Virus record (IMG/VR): IMGVR_UViG_3300048592_000418
Coordinates: 38,005 to 102,004 of that record
DNA from: a virus
Direction: 5' to 3' (one strand)
DNA length: 64,000 nucleotides
Under the pieces are notes generated by a model that was not told the DNA's origin, searched no databases, and was given only the letters and a program-made list of their open reading frames with translations. Position numbers and translations under genes: made by a program. Shown here one piece after another: positions 40,807-48,968 of this stretch (within the stretch, counting starts at the first letter, position 1; every line of letters begins with the position of its first letter).

Positions 40807-41789
40807 TCCCCGCATACATCCGAGTTTTCATCCTGCGTCCCGGCGAGCTGATGGACGCCAGCAAGCGGCCGGCGGACGAACCGCGGCCGAACGAGATCAC
40901 AATGATCGGCGATCATGAACACGACGGCTTCGCGATGGTGGAGAGCGACGGCCGCGCGATCTACTCCGTCGAACGCGGAATTCGGCTGAAGGACGAATGG
41001 AAGGGGAAGGCGCGCGTGACGGCGCTCGAACAGATCCAGATCGATCTTTTCGGCCGGCTCGCGGAAACGCTGCTGTGCATCGAATCCGTGACGGAGCTTC
41101 CGGACGCGGCGCTTTTGCACGCGGACGGATCGGATCCGTTTTGGCTTCACAGCACGCTTTCGGAATGCGGCTGGGACTTGCTGTCCGATGCCGATCTTCA
41201 GGCGATTCACGAAGACGCGGCGAAGCTGATCGCGCATGAAGCCGCGCAAGCGCTCGAACGCGCCGGCCGCGCTCCCGATGAAATGCGCGCGCGAATCGAC
41301 GCGCAAACGAACATCACCGTTTCATGGCCGTGCTTCTTTACCGTTGAAACGTCGCGCGACTGGGAAACGAGTCACACGGACATCGAAGCGATCAACTACG
41401 CCGGCGCCGCGACACTCGTGAACGCTGACATCGCTGGACAGCTCGCCGCGGCCGAAATCGCGCACAAGGCCGTTGCGCACACGCTCGGCGCAATCTGCGA
41501 CGATCCGCGGAAGTTTTACCTGATGGGACCGCTGACCGGCTCGCGCGAAACGCTGCTGAAGGCATGGGCCGCGAAGCACGGGAAGACGGAAGACGAAGCG
41601 GATGAATTCTGGCAGGTTCATGATCGCGAGCGATACAAGCGGCATTGCTCGGAAATCGAACTGTGCGAACAACTGCTTCAGGCGTATCGTGACGGCCGGA
41701 TCGGCATGCCGGAACACGAAGCGCGCGCCGTCGGCTTCAGCGAAGAAGCGGCGGCACGACTCGCCGCGGTTCACGAAAAAAGGCGCTGA
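40803..41789 (+). CDS. Hypothetical protein
   Basis: 328 residues. A beta-rich N-terminus (YIRVFILRPGELMD), a long helical middle and a C-terminal segment with WAAKHGKTEDEADEFW. The largest intact island gene. The function is unknown. Confidence 0.72.
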   Translation: MIPAYIRVFILRPGELMDASKRPADEPRPNEITMIGDHEHDGFAMVESDGRAIYSVERGIRLKDEWKGKARVTALEQIQIDLFGRLAETLLCIESVTELPDAALLHADGSDPFWLHSTLSECGWDLLSDADLQAIHEDAAKLIAHEAAQALERAGRAPDEMRARIDAQTNITVSWPCFFTVETSRDWETSHTDIEAINYAGAATLVNADIAGQLAAAEIAHKAVAHTLGAICDDPRKFYLMGPLTGSRETLLKAWAAKHGKTEDEADEFWQVHDRERYKRHCSEIELCEQLLQAYRDGRIGMPEHEARAVGFSEEAAARLAAVHEKRR

Positions 41790-41829
41790 ACCCATGTCGA
41801 AACGGCGGAAATCCGGGACTGCATTTTCC

Positions 41830-41873
41830 CGAAAAAAAGTGCTTGCAAAGGAACCAAACATGGTTCCTAGTGC
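41830..41873 (+). promoter_or_regulatory. Promoter-operator element, copy 11 (dyad 41850-41867)
   Basis: CGAAAAAAAGTG, CTTGC, AAA, dyad with AAACAT centre, TAGTG. The next ATG is 10 bases after the dyad at 41878. It heads the last island cassette, which ends at the hairpin near 42700. A small frame from ATG 41794 reads through the element and is probably not used. Confidence 0.8.
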
Positions 41874-41877
41874 TCGC

Positions 41878-42177
41878 ATGAAGACGAACACGAACGAAAT
41901 CCTCCCGGTGAACCCGCTGACGGAATGCGGCTGCAAAAACGCTCGCACGCTTCACGCGATGTTCGGCGAGCTGATAGCGCTGAAGTGGATTCGTCAGATC
42001 ACGAACGTTGACTTGCTCCGCGCGAAGAACGCGCTCGCGGACATTCTGGCGAATGAAAGCTGGACGTATCCGCACGCGAAAGCGGATCTGAACGACCGGG
42101 AGCTTCCCCGCGGCGTGCGTCGCGTCGCGCTTCCGAGCGGATGGGCAATGTTCATCGGCTCAACTCGGATTTCCTGA
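41878..42177 (+). CDS. Hypothetical protein with MKTNTN start
   Basis: 99 residues from ATG 41878. After the Thr/Asn front come LTECGCKNARTLHAMFGEL and a helical body. The function is unknown. Confidence 0.72.
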   Translation: MKTNTNEILPVNPLTECGCKNARTLHAMFGELIALKWIRQITNVDLLRAKNALADILANESWTYPHAKADLNDRELPRGVRRVALPSGWAMFIGSTRIS

Positions 42178-42188
42178 TTTTCACGATC

Positions 42189-42659
42189 ATGAACACGAAC
42201 ACGAAAAACGACACGCGCGGGACGAAGCTGAATCAGCTCGTTTCGAGTTGGGTGAACATCGGACGGCCGGAGTCTTTCGGCTGTCGCGAGCATTACATGA
42301 AGGCGGACGGGCACGAAGTCCGTTGCAGCGGAACGTTCGTCGTCCTGCGTTCGAGTCTGCCGGCCGAAGCGCTCGAAGCTCTGCCTGATGATCGCGAACT
42401 GTGCGTTTGGGCGCAGAGCGAGAACGGCAAGCGCTCGCTTGTGATCGGCTACGGCGTCGCCGGCGATCTTTACGGCTGCGTGCGCATCACGGATCTTCCG
42501 CTCGGCGTGTTCTGGCCGCATCCGTATCGCATGGCTTACGAGGAAACGCGCGAGTTCCGCCGATTCGCCGAATACGGCGAGATCTTCGGCTGGGGAAAAA
42601 TGATCCAGTCGGACAATCAGAAAAAACTTTCCGCGGTCACTCCCGCAAGTGCGGGCTGA
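42189..42659 (+). CDS. Hypothetical protein with MNTNTKN start
   Basis: 156 residues from ATG 42189. A second gene in the cassette with the Thr/Asn front. The body has SLPAEALEALPDDRELCVW and aromatic turns. The last gene before the hairpin. The function is unknown. Confidence 0.72.
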   Translation: MNTNTKNDTRGTKLNQLVSSWVNIGRPESFGCREHYMKADGHEVRCSGTFVVLRSSLPAEALEALPDDRELCVWAQSENGKRSLVIGYGVAGDLYGCVRITDLPLGVFWPHPYRMAYEETREFRRFAEYGEIFGWGKMIQSDNQKKLSAVTPASAG

Positions 42660-42688
42660 TGCGCGTTCGTTAGTTCGTAAATCGTCAC

Positions 42689-42722
42689 AATCCCCGGCTG
42701 GAAACGGCCGGGGATTCGTGTT
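42689..42722 (+). terminator. Hairpin terminator closing the island
   Basis: AATCCCCGGC (42689-42698) pairs with GCCGGGGATT (42707-42716) across an 8-base loop. The tail CGTGTTGTG is only weakly T-rich. It sits in the 97-base gap between the last cassette and the next gene. Confidence 0.72.
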
Positions 42723-42756
42723 GTGAACCGGCCGCGCGCGTCCACCATCCGACGGC

Positions 42757-43170
42757 ATGGCAGACGAGATCAAAGGCGTCGCGGTTCTGGATGATCGTCC
42801 GGGCGTGCCGCAACGTCTGTTCGTTGTGTGCTGTTCCGGGCACTACGGGCCGGGCCGCGGACCGCACAACTTCATTTGTGCGATTGCGTGTCACTCACAC
42901 GACGCGCCGCGCTCGCGCGATCCGGAATGGACGTATCGCATCGAAGGGAACCTGATGCACCTGTTCCCGTCGCTGCATGTCACGTCGCCGAGCTGGAACG
43001 AGCGCGATCAACTTTTCAACGGTCCGCCGGAAACGCTTTTTCACAACGGTTACAACTGGACGATCCCGTTCGTGCGATGGACTGAGAGCGGACGGCCGGA
43101 CACCGAAGACGAATTTCGCGGCGGACGCTGGAACCTGTGCCACGATCTGAACGCTGCGCTGCTGGGTTGA
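42757..43170 (+). CDS. Hypothetical protein before the scaffold
   Basis: 137 residues. RLFVVCCSGHYGPGRGPHNF and aromatic segments (NGYNWTIPFVRW). It stands alone between the hairpin and the scaffold gene. The function is unknown. Confidence 0.7.
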   Translation: MADEIKGVAVLDDRPGVPQRLFVVCCSGHYGPGRGPHNFICAIACHSHDAPRSRDPEWTYRIEGNLMHLFPSLHVTSPSWNERDQLFNGPPETLFHNGYNWTIPFVRWTESGRPDTEDEFRGGRWNLCHDLNAALLG

Positions 43171-43269
43171 CAACACGCCGAAGCGGGTCTGAGAGTCGCG
43201 GCGTTGCGCGTCCCGGTGGGCACGCACAAAAAACCAAACGCAGATCGCGCCGGCGGCGCACATCACAAA

Positions 43270-44079
43270 ATGAAGCTGAAACGAGTATATGACACCCAAG
43301 CCGAGATCCCGAAAGAATACCTCGCGCTTTACGAGGAACGGGAAGGCAAATGGCACCTGAAGCTCGAATTCGAGGGCTTGGCGCCGAAAGAGAAAGTTGA
43401 CGAGTTCCGCGACAACAACGTCAAGCTGACGAAGGAACTCGAAGATCTGAAAAAGCAATACGGCGACGTGACGCCGGAGAAGCTGAAGCAGATCCAGAAG
43501 GAAGCGCAGGACGCGAAAGACGCGGCGCGAAAAAAGGAAGAAGAAGCCGCGATCAAGGAAGGGAAGATCGATCAGGTTCTCGCGTCCCGGACGCAGGAAA
43601 TGAAATCCGGATACGAGCAAAAAGTCGCCGAGCTGGAAAAGACAGTGAAGCAGCGCGACGCCGAGCTTGAACGGATCATCGTCGAACGCGGGATCGCCGA
43701 AGCGGCGGCGAAAAAGAAAGTTCTTCCGACGGCCGTTGAAGACGTGATCATGCGCGGCAAGACGGTCTGGAAGCTGAAAGACGGTCAGCCGGTTCCCGTC
43801 GAACAGAAGGACGGCAAGGAAGAGCTGCGTTATGGCAAGGATGGTAAAGTGTTGACTTTCGAGACGTGGCTGGATCAGCTCTCGACATCGGCACCTCATC
43901 TTTTCGAGGCGTCCGCTGGAAGCGGTGCTTCCGGCAAAGGTGGCGGAGCTACCGGAGCACAAGCGAACCCTTGGAAAAAGGAGACGTTCAATCTCACGCG
44001 GCAGGGCGAGATCGCGCGCAATAATCCGGAGCTGGCAAGAAAGTTGGCGGCGGAAGCGGGCGCGAAGATCAACCTCTGA
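43270..44079 (+). CDS. Scaffolding protein
   Basis: 269 residues from ATG 43270; the upstream frame from 43204 lacks support. Highly charged, with an extended coiled coil at about 35-150 (Lys/Glu-rich), a Gly/Ala-rich linker and a basic C-terminal end (ARNNPELARKLAAEAG). Composition and its place directly before the capsid gene are typical of head scaffolds, which shape the prohead and are then removed. Confidence 0.85.
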   Translation: MKLKRVYDTQAEIPKEYLALYEEREGKWHLKLEFEGLAPKEKVDEFRDNNVKLTKELEDLKKQYGDVTPEKLKQIQKEAQDAKDAARKKEEEAAIKEGKIDQVLASRTQEMKSGYEQKVAELEKTVKQRDAELERIIVERGIAEAAAKKKVLPTAVEDVIMRGKTVWKLKDGQPVPVEQKDGKEELRYGKDGKVLTFETWLDQLSTSAPHLFEASAGSGASGKGGGATGAQANPWKKETFNLTRQGEIARNNPELARKLAAEAGAKINL

Positions 44080-44124
44080 AGCACAATCCCTTCAGAACCG
44101 TTTTTCGTTTAGCTTCACACTCCC

Positions 44125-45108
44125 ATGTCAACCACCAAAGTCGCGGACGTTATCGTCCCGGAAGTTTTCCAGCCCTACGTGATCAATCGCACGATGGAGC
44201 TGTCCGAACTCGTCACGAGCGGCATCGTCGCGAATGATGCCGTGTTCGACGAAAAGGCCAACGGCGGCGGTCAGACCGTCAACATGCCGTTCTGGAACGA
44301 TCTGACCGGCGATGACGAAGTGCTGTCCGACAGCGCGGGTCTGACGCCGGGCAAGATCACGGCGTCCAGCGACGTTGCGGTTATCATGAACCGCGGCCGT
44401 GCGTGGGGCGCGAACGATCTCGCGAAGTGGCTCGCCGGTGACGATCCGATGGCCGCAATCGGCACGCTGGTCGGCGCCTACTGGGCGCGCCGGCTGCAAG
44501 CGACCGTTCTCGCGATCCTGAAGGGCATCTTCACGATTGCGAGCATGGCCGGCAATCTTCATGACATCGCCGCGGCGAACGTCACGAACCCGGCCGACAA
44601 GATCCTGATGGACGGCAACGTCATGATCGATGCGCTCGGCAAGCTCGGCGACGCGGCCGGCGGTCTGACCGCGATGATCGTTCACTCCGCCGTCGAACAG
44701 GGCATGCGGAAGAAGGATCTGATCGACGACATCCCGGACAGCGAAGGCAAGGGCAAGATCGCGACGTATCAGGGCCGGCGCGTCATCGTTGACGACGGCA
44801 TGCCGAAGGCGGCTGTCACCGGCGGGTTCAAATACACGAGCTATCTGTTCGGCGCCGGCGCCTTCGCGCTCGGCAACGCGACGCTGGATCCGAACGAGGC
44901 TGTCGAGACGGACCGCGATTCGCTCGCCGGCGAGGATTATCTCGTGAACCGCAAGCGCTCGATCCTGCATCCGCGTGGCGTGAAATGGCTCGGCGCTTCG
45001 ATGGCCGGCACGTCGCCGACGAACGCGGAGTTCGAGACGACGGCGAACTGGCTGCGCGTGTTCGAGGCGAAGCAAGTCCGCATCGTCGCCGTCACGACGA
45101 ACGGCTAA
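44125..45108 (+). CDS. Major capsid protein
   Basis: 327 residues. The front VADVIVPEVFQPYVINRTME and GGQTVNMPFWNDL, then TASSDVAVIMNRGRAW and KWLAGDDPMAAI, match a family of HK97-fold capsid proteins. The gene is followed by a strong terminator, consistent with high expression. No Shine-Dalgarno sequence lies before ATG 44125, unexpected for the most abundant product. Confidence 0.93.
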   Translation: MSTTKVADVIVPEVFQPYVINRTMELSELVTSGIVANDAVFDEKANGGGQTVNMPFWNDLTGDDEVLSDSAGLTPGKITASSDVAVIMNRGRAWGANDLAKWLAGDDPMAAIGTLVGAYWARRLQATVLAILKGIFTIASMAGNLHDIAAANVTNPADKILMDGNVMIDALGKLGDAAGGLTAMIVHSAVEQGMRKKDLIDDIPDSEGKGKIATYQGRRVIVDDGMPKAAVTGGFKYTSYLFGAGAFALGNATLDPNEAVETDRDSLAGEDYLVNRKRSILHPRGVKWLGASMAGTSPTNAEFETTANWLRVFEAKQVRIVAVTTNG

Positions 45109-45131
45109 ACCGGAAACGGTTCGCATTCTCG

Positions 45132-45170
45132 AAGCCGGGCGAAGGGCGCTGACCCCGCCCGGCTTTTTTT
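45132..45170 (+). terminator. Rho-independent terminator after the capsid gene
   Basis: AAGCCGGGCG (45132-45141) pairs with CGCCCGGCTT (45156-45165), followed by a T run to 45170. The classic form: GC-rich stem and T tract. Confidence 0.93.
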
Positions 45171-45238
45171 GTCAGCTCGTTCTTTTCTCTCTCTGTCCGC
45201 ACTCAAAACGTTAGCTCGATTCGGAGGCTCGAAAAATC

Positions 45239-45670
45239 ATGATCATCCTTAACTACTTCGCCCGCGGTCAGCGCTCGTTCGAGCGTCTGAACGAACTCGT
45301 CTTGGCGCTTTTGCGCGGTGCGCGCGCACCCGCTGCGGCTGCAACAAATGTCACGACGGCCGCTGACGTGACTTTCACGGCCGCGCAGTTGAAAACCGGA
45401 TTCATTACGCGCGATCCCGCCGGCGGCGCGCGCGCTGATTTGGTGGATACGGCCGCAAACCTGATCGCCGCGGCCGGTCTGAACCTCGCGGCGAATGGGC
45501 AGGCGGCGCAGTGCTTGATCCAGAACACGGCGGACGCAGCCGAAACGATCACGCTGACGGCGAACACTGGCGTAACACTGAAGGGCACGATCACGATTGA
45601 GCAGGATTGCGCGATTCGGATTGAGATCGTGCGGACGAGCGCAACAACGGTCTGCGTCCGTCAGGTCTAA
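45239..45670 (+). CDS. Hypothetical structural protein (possible head decoration)
   Basis: 143 residues. A Shine-Dalgarno GGAGG at 45223-45227 precedes ATG 45239 by 11 bases. After a short helix come Ala/Thr-rich beta strands (AETITLTANTGVTLKGTITIE). Position after the capsid gene suggests a virion role, possibly decoration. Its beta pattern resembles that of the gene at 46303. Confidence 0.7.
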   Translation: MIILNYFARGQRSFERLNELVLALLRGARAPAAAATNVTTAADVTFTAAQLKTGFITRDPAGGARADLVDTAANLIAAAGLNLAANGQAAQCLIQNTADAAETITLTANTGVTLKGTITIEQDCAIRIEIVRTSATTVCVRQV

Positions 45671-45714
45671 AAATCCGCGCTCCCGGCGCACAACTCACGA
45701 AAGGACTCCGAATC

Positions 45715-46137
45715 ATGGGACTCGCCGCATTCAATCTGAAACGCCGTCAACTCGCAGCCGCAGCCGAAGCGGCGGCTGCAAAGCTCACGCCGACGCCGAA
45801 GCCGGCCGCGAATCTGAACCCGGAGCCGCTGAAGCCGGCGGCGCCGGCCGCGATCAGCAACCCGGCCGTTACCACTGCCGACGTTGCCGGAACGCAGGAA
45901 ACGAAGCCGGACGGCGCCGCAGCGGGCGCGCAGACGAGCGGCGCGACGGCCGAAGGCGGCACGCTTCCGCCGGCGGCTGACGGCGGCGGCGAGCCGAACG
46001 TTGCGGAAATGACGATTCCGGAAGTCATCGAAGCCGTGAAGTCCGGTAAGGTCAGCCGGGAGCGGGCGGCGGAACTCGAAGCGGCCGGGAAGAACCGTCA
46101 GACGTTGATCAAGCGGCTGACGGAAGAGCTGGACTGA
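45715..46137 (+). CDS. Ala/Pro-rich hypothetical protein
   Basis: 140 residues, preceded by AAAGGA as a modest ribosome site. Low-complexity Ala/Pro middle, then a compact C-terminal helical domain (IPEVIEAVKSGKVSRERAAE). TGATG with the next frame. A head-linked role is possible. Confidence 0.7.
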   Translation: MGLAAFNLKRRQLAAAAEAAAAKLTPTPKPAANLNPEPLKPAAPAAISNPAVTTADVAGTQETKPDGAAAGAQTSGATAEGGTLPPAADGGGEPNVAEMTIPEVIEAVKSGKVSRERAAELEAAGKNRQTLIKRLTEELD

Positions 46138-46298
46138 TGCCGAGTCGAAAAAAGTCATCCCGCGAGCCGGCTGCGAAACTGTCGCGGCCGGCTCGCGTGC
46201 GTTATGCACAGCGGCGCAATCACTGGCGCCGGGATCGCCGTTTGCTGCTGAACGGCGGTTCCCCGTTACTCTTCAGCGGCGTCGCGCTGAAATTCTGA
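46137..46298 (+). CDS. Small basic protein (53 aa)
   Basis: 53 residues from the TGATG junction. Arg-rich throughout (RVRYAQRRNHWRRDRR). It could contact DNA or be an incidental frame. Confidence 0.5.
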   Translation: MPSRKKSSREPAAKLSRPARVRYAQRRNHWRRDRRLLLNGGSPLLFSGVALKF

Positions 46299-46302
46299 AG
46301 TC

Positions 46303-46734
46303 ATGAGCGTCCCCGGAACCGAATTCCAAGATCTGACCGCGCTGTCTGGCAACGTGCTGGACTCCGACGAAATCATTGTGGTGCGCGGCGGCGTGCCATA
46401 CCGCGGCACGGGCGCACAGGTTTTCGCGTCAACGCCGAACGCGCAGACGGACAGTTACACGCTCGTTCTCGCCGACGCTCGCAAGACCGTCACGATCAAC
46501 AAAGCGACGGCCGTGAACCTAACGGTTCCGCCGAACGCGGATGTCGCGTTCCCCATCGGGACGAAGATCCCCGTCGAACAGCTCGGCGCCGGTCAGATCA
46601 CCTTCGTCGCAGGGACGGGCGTGACAATCAATTCGCTCGCGGGGAACCTGAAGATCTCCGGTCAGTATGGCGCGGCCGTGCTGACGAAGCACGCAACGAA
46701 CGTCTGGACACTCTCCGGAAATCTCGCAGCCTGA
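46303..46734 (+). CDS. Structural beta-rich protein
   Basis: 143 residues. The repeated strand-turn pattern (SYTLVLADARKTVTINKATA, AGQITFVAGTGVTINSL, KHATNVWTLSGNL) is common in phage decoration and fibre-base proteins. Placed between capsid and connectors. A head-decoration role is inferred. Confidence 0.7.
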   Translation: MSVPGTEFQDLTALSGNVLDSDEIIVVRGGVPYRGTGAQVFASTPNAQTDSYTLVLADARKTVTINKATAVNLTVPPNADVAFPIGTKIPVEQLGAGQITFVAGTGVTINSLAGNLKISGQYGAAVLTKHATNVWTLSGNLAA

Positions 46735-46738
46735 CGCC

Positions 46739-46825
46739 ATGGCACAGGCGACGACAGCGAAGACGTTCAAACGGAAACGCGCGGTCAAAAAGCCGCGGCT
46801 GATTCCGAACCCGAAAGTGAACTGA
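46739..46825 (+). CDS. Very small basic peptide (28 aa)
   Basis: 28 residues, TTAKTFKRKRAVKKPR core. It fills the gap between two structural genes, so it may be real, but size limits confidence. Confidence 0.4.
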   Translation: MAQATTAKTFKRKRAVKKPRLIPNPKVN

Positions 46826-46826
46826 C

Positions 46827-47339
46827 ATGCCGATCACGGTCACAGTCGAAGACGGAAGCGGAAAGACGGACGCGAACAGCTACGTCAGCGTTGCGGACGC
46901 GACGGCGATTCTCGCGCTGGATCCGCACGTCACGAATTGGCCGGCGGCGCTGACGGCCGATCAGAAATCGCAATACGTGATCAAGGCGACGGCGCTGATC
47001 GATGCCCATTTTGATTTTCGCGGCCGTCGGGTCTGGAAGGAACAGGCGCTTGCATGGCCGCGCAGCGGAGCGCAGGACAACGACGGCGTTGAAATTCTGG
47101 AAAACGAAATGCCGGCCGTGCTCGCGAAAGCGGCGGCAACTCTCGCGTCGCTGATCATCGAAGAAAACCCTGAAGCCGTTGACGACACACGCGGCTTCAC
47201 GCGGATCAAGGCGGACACGGTTGAACTGGACATCGATCCGAACGACCGGAAACCCGTGATGCCTGATCAGATCTCCGCGATGCTTCGCAGCATCGGGAGC
47301 CGCAAGGGAAGCACTGTGCGCAAACTCGTTCGCGCGTGA
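46827..47339 (+). CDS. Head-tail connector (DnaT-like family)
   Basis: 170 residues. DANSYVSVADATAIL at the front, then KATALIDAHFDFRGRR and ALAWPRSGAQDNDG, as in the 'DnaT-like' adaptor proteins found after capsid genes. It would form the first ring under the portal. Despite the name, no replication role is implied. Confidence 0.88.
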   Translation: MPITVTVEDGSGKTDANSYVSVADATAILALDPHVTNWPAALTADQKSQYVIKATALIDAHFDFRGRRVWKEQALAWPRSGAQDNDGVEILENEMPAVLAKAAATLASLIIEENPEAVDDTRGFTRIKADTVELDIDPNDRKPVMPDQISAMLRSIGSRKGSTVRKLVRA

Positions 47340-47342
47340 GTC

Positions 47343-47939
47343 ATGGGACTGAAAAGCGTAATTCAGCGCGCGGCAGTGACCGCGTTCCGTGCCATCGGCG
47401 ACATTCCGAAGGCCGCAACGCTCGTTTGCAAAAACGTCCGCGAGTATGATCCCGAAGCCGGCGGGAACCTCGCGCTCGCGCTGGTTTCCGACGCTGCGCA
47501 GGACGCGACGCTAACCGCCGGGAACGGCGAAAGTCTCGCGGCGCCGTATCCGACTTTCCGGATGACGGTGGACGAGCGCGAACCCGTCGGCGTTGTCCCG
47601 GCGACGCCGGCCGTCACCGTGCTTTCGGCGATCACGGAAACCGCGGACGAAATCAGCTTCACGTTTGGCGCCGACAACACGCTTCAGGAAGTGACGGTTC
47701 AGCTCGAAAGCGCCATGTTCGGCAATTTCGACGCACAGGAAATCAGCCGGGCGATTCAGCGCGGCGACGAACTGCTTTCGACGGATCGCAAGATCACGAT
47801 CCCTCGGCTGTTCCTCGGCGGGATTCAGCCGCAGAAGGGGGACAGGATCACGGCCGCGGATGAAGACTGGATCGTTTCCGGCGTCGTCTCGAAGGATCCG
47901 GCCGCTGCGCTCGTGACACTGGCAGGACGAAAACCCTGA
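47343..47939 (+). CDS. Head closure / connector protein
   Basis: 198 residues. The C-terminal beta domain (ITIPRLFLGGIQPQKGDRIT, DEDWIVSGVVSKDP) matches the stopper-type connectors that seal the head after packaging. The order after the adaptor and before a gp10-like gene fits this role. Confidence 0.72.
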   Translation: MGLKSVIQRAAVTAFRAIGDIPKAATLVCKNVREYDPEAGGNLALALVSDAAQDATLTAGNGESLAAPYPTFRMTVDEREPVGVVPATPAVTVLSAITETADEISFTFGADNTLQEVTVQLESAMFGNFDAQEISRAIQRGDELLSTDRKITIPRLFLGGIQPQKGDRITAADEDWIVSGVVSKDPAAALVTLAGRKP

Positions 47940-48484
47940 TGGCCGAATACACGCGAAGTCTGAAGCTGTTCAATGCAGACATCGCGCGCTTTTCCGAAAA
48001 GTCCGCGGTTCAGGTTGAACTTTTAGTTCGGCGTCTCGCGATTGAAATTTACACGCGTATCACGCTGAAGACTCCCGTTGACACGGGCCGCGCGCGCGCG
48101 AGCTGGAATCTCGCACGCGGCGCGCCGGATCTTACCGTCGCGCCGGAGCGCGCGAAGTTCGCCGAGAAAGTCGTTTGGAAGGGCAGCGCGACAAGCGGCA
48201 TACAAACGCCGTCGCGGATCATCACCGTCGAACAGCAGCGCGGCGCCATGAACAAGCGATTCGCGGCAAATCAATCGGCGAAGATCGGCGCGCTGAAGGG
48301 CGCAAAACTTGTCGGCAAGTTCAATCTCGCGACGGTCTGGCTAGTCGAACCCGCGTTCATCACGAACAATCTGGATTACGTGATCTATCTCGAACACGGC
48401 AGCAGCAAACAGGCGCCGAACGGCATGGTCGCGATTTCGCTGATGGAAGTTGAAGCTGGCGTGCGGCGCGCGCTCGCCGCATAG
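47939..48484 (+). CDS. Tail completion / neck protein (HK97 gp10-like)
   Basis: 181 residues. The motif TPVDTGRARASWNLARG and the end NLDYVIYLEHGSSKQAPNGM are diagnostic of the HK97 gp10 family, which joins head and tail. TGATG-coupled to the previous connector. Confidence 0.9.
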   Translation: MAEYTRSLKLFNADIARFSEKSAVQVELLVRRLAIEIYTRITLKTPVDTGRARASWNLARGAPDLTVAPERAKFAEKVVWKGSATSGIQTPSRIITVEQQRGAMNKRFAANQSAKIGALKGAKLVGKFNLATVWLVEPAFITNNLDYVIYLEHGSSKQAPNGMVAISLMEVEAGVRRALAA

Positions 48485-48495
48485 AAAGGGACATC

Positions 48496-48909
48496 ATGGC
48501 AGGATTCGACAAAGAGCGGGAAACGCTGGAAGCCTACTTCAAAGCACAGTTCAAAGCTGTGTCGGATTGGCCGGTGCAATATCAGAACATTCCGTTCACG
48601 GAGCCGGCTGACGGAAAGTTTGTGCGCTTCACGATCCTGAACGGCGAAAGCACGCGGCGGAGTCTCGGCGAGAACCCGAACCGCCGGCATCCGGGCGCCG
48701 TGATGATCCAGATCTTCGTGCCGGACGGCGGCGGCACGAAGTCCGCGCGTGAGATCGCCGACAAGATCGAACCGCTGTTTGCGGACAAATCCATTCAGTC
48801 CGGGACGAGCTGGATTTCATTCGATGACGTGAGCATTGTTCCGGTCGGAAAAGTGGAGAACGGCCGGTTTCAGCTTAACGTGTCCGCGCCGTTCCTGCGC
48901 GATGATTAA
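48496..48909 (+). CDS. Tail terminator protein
   Basis: 137 residues, preceded by AAAGGGA. RFTILNGESTRRSLGENP, GAVMIQIFVPDGGGTKS and AREIADKIEPLF match the tail terminator family (lambda U type), which caps the tube at its final length. Placed between gp10-like and tube genes as expected. Confidence 0.85.
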   Translation: MAGFDKERETLEAYFKAQFKAVSDWPVQYQNIPFTEPADGKFVRFTILNGESTRRSLGENPNRRHPGAVMIQIFVPDGGGTKSAREIADKIEPLFADKSIQSGTSWISFDDVSIVPVGKVENGRFQLNVSAPFLRDD

Positions 48910-48968
48910 CTTTGACCGTTCCGGCGGAGCGGTTCACAACACACATGCAGCCTTAACCCGTTACCGTC

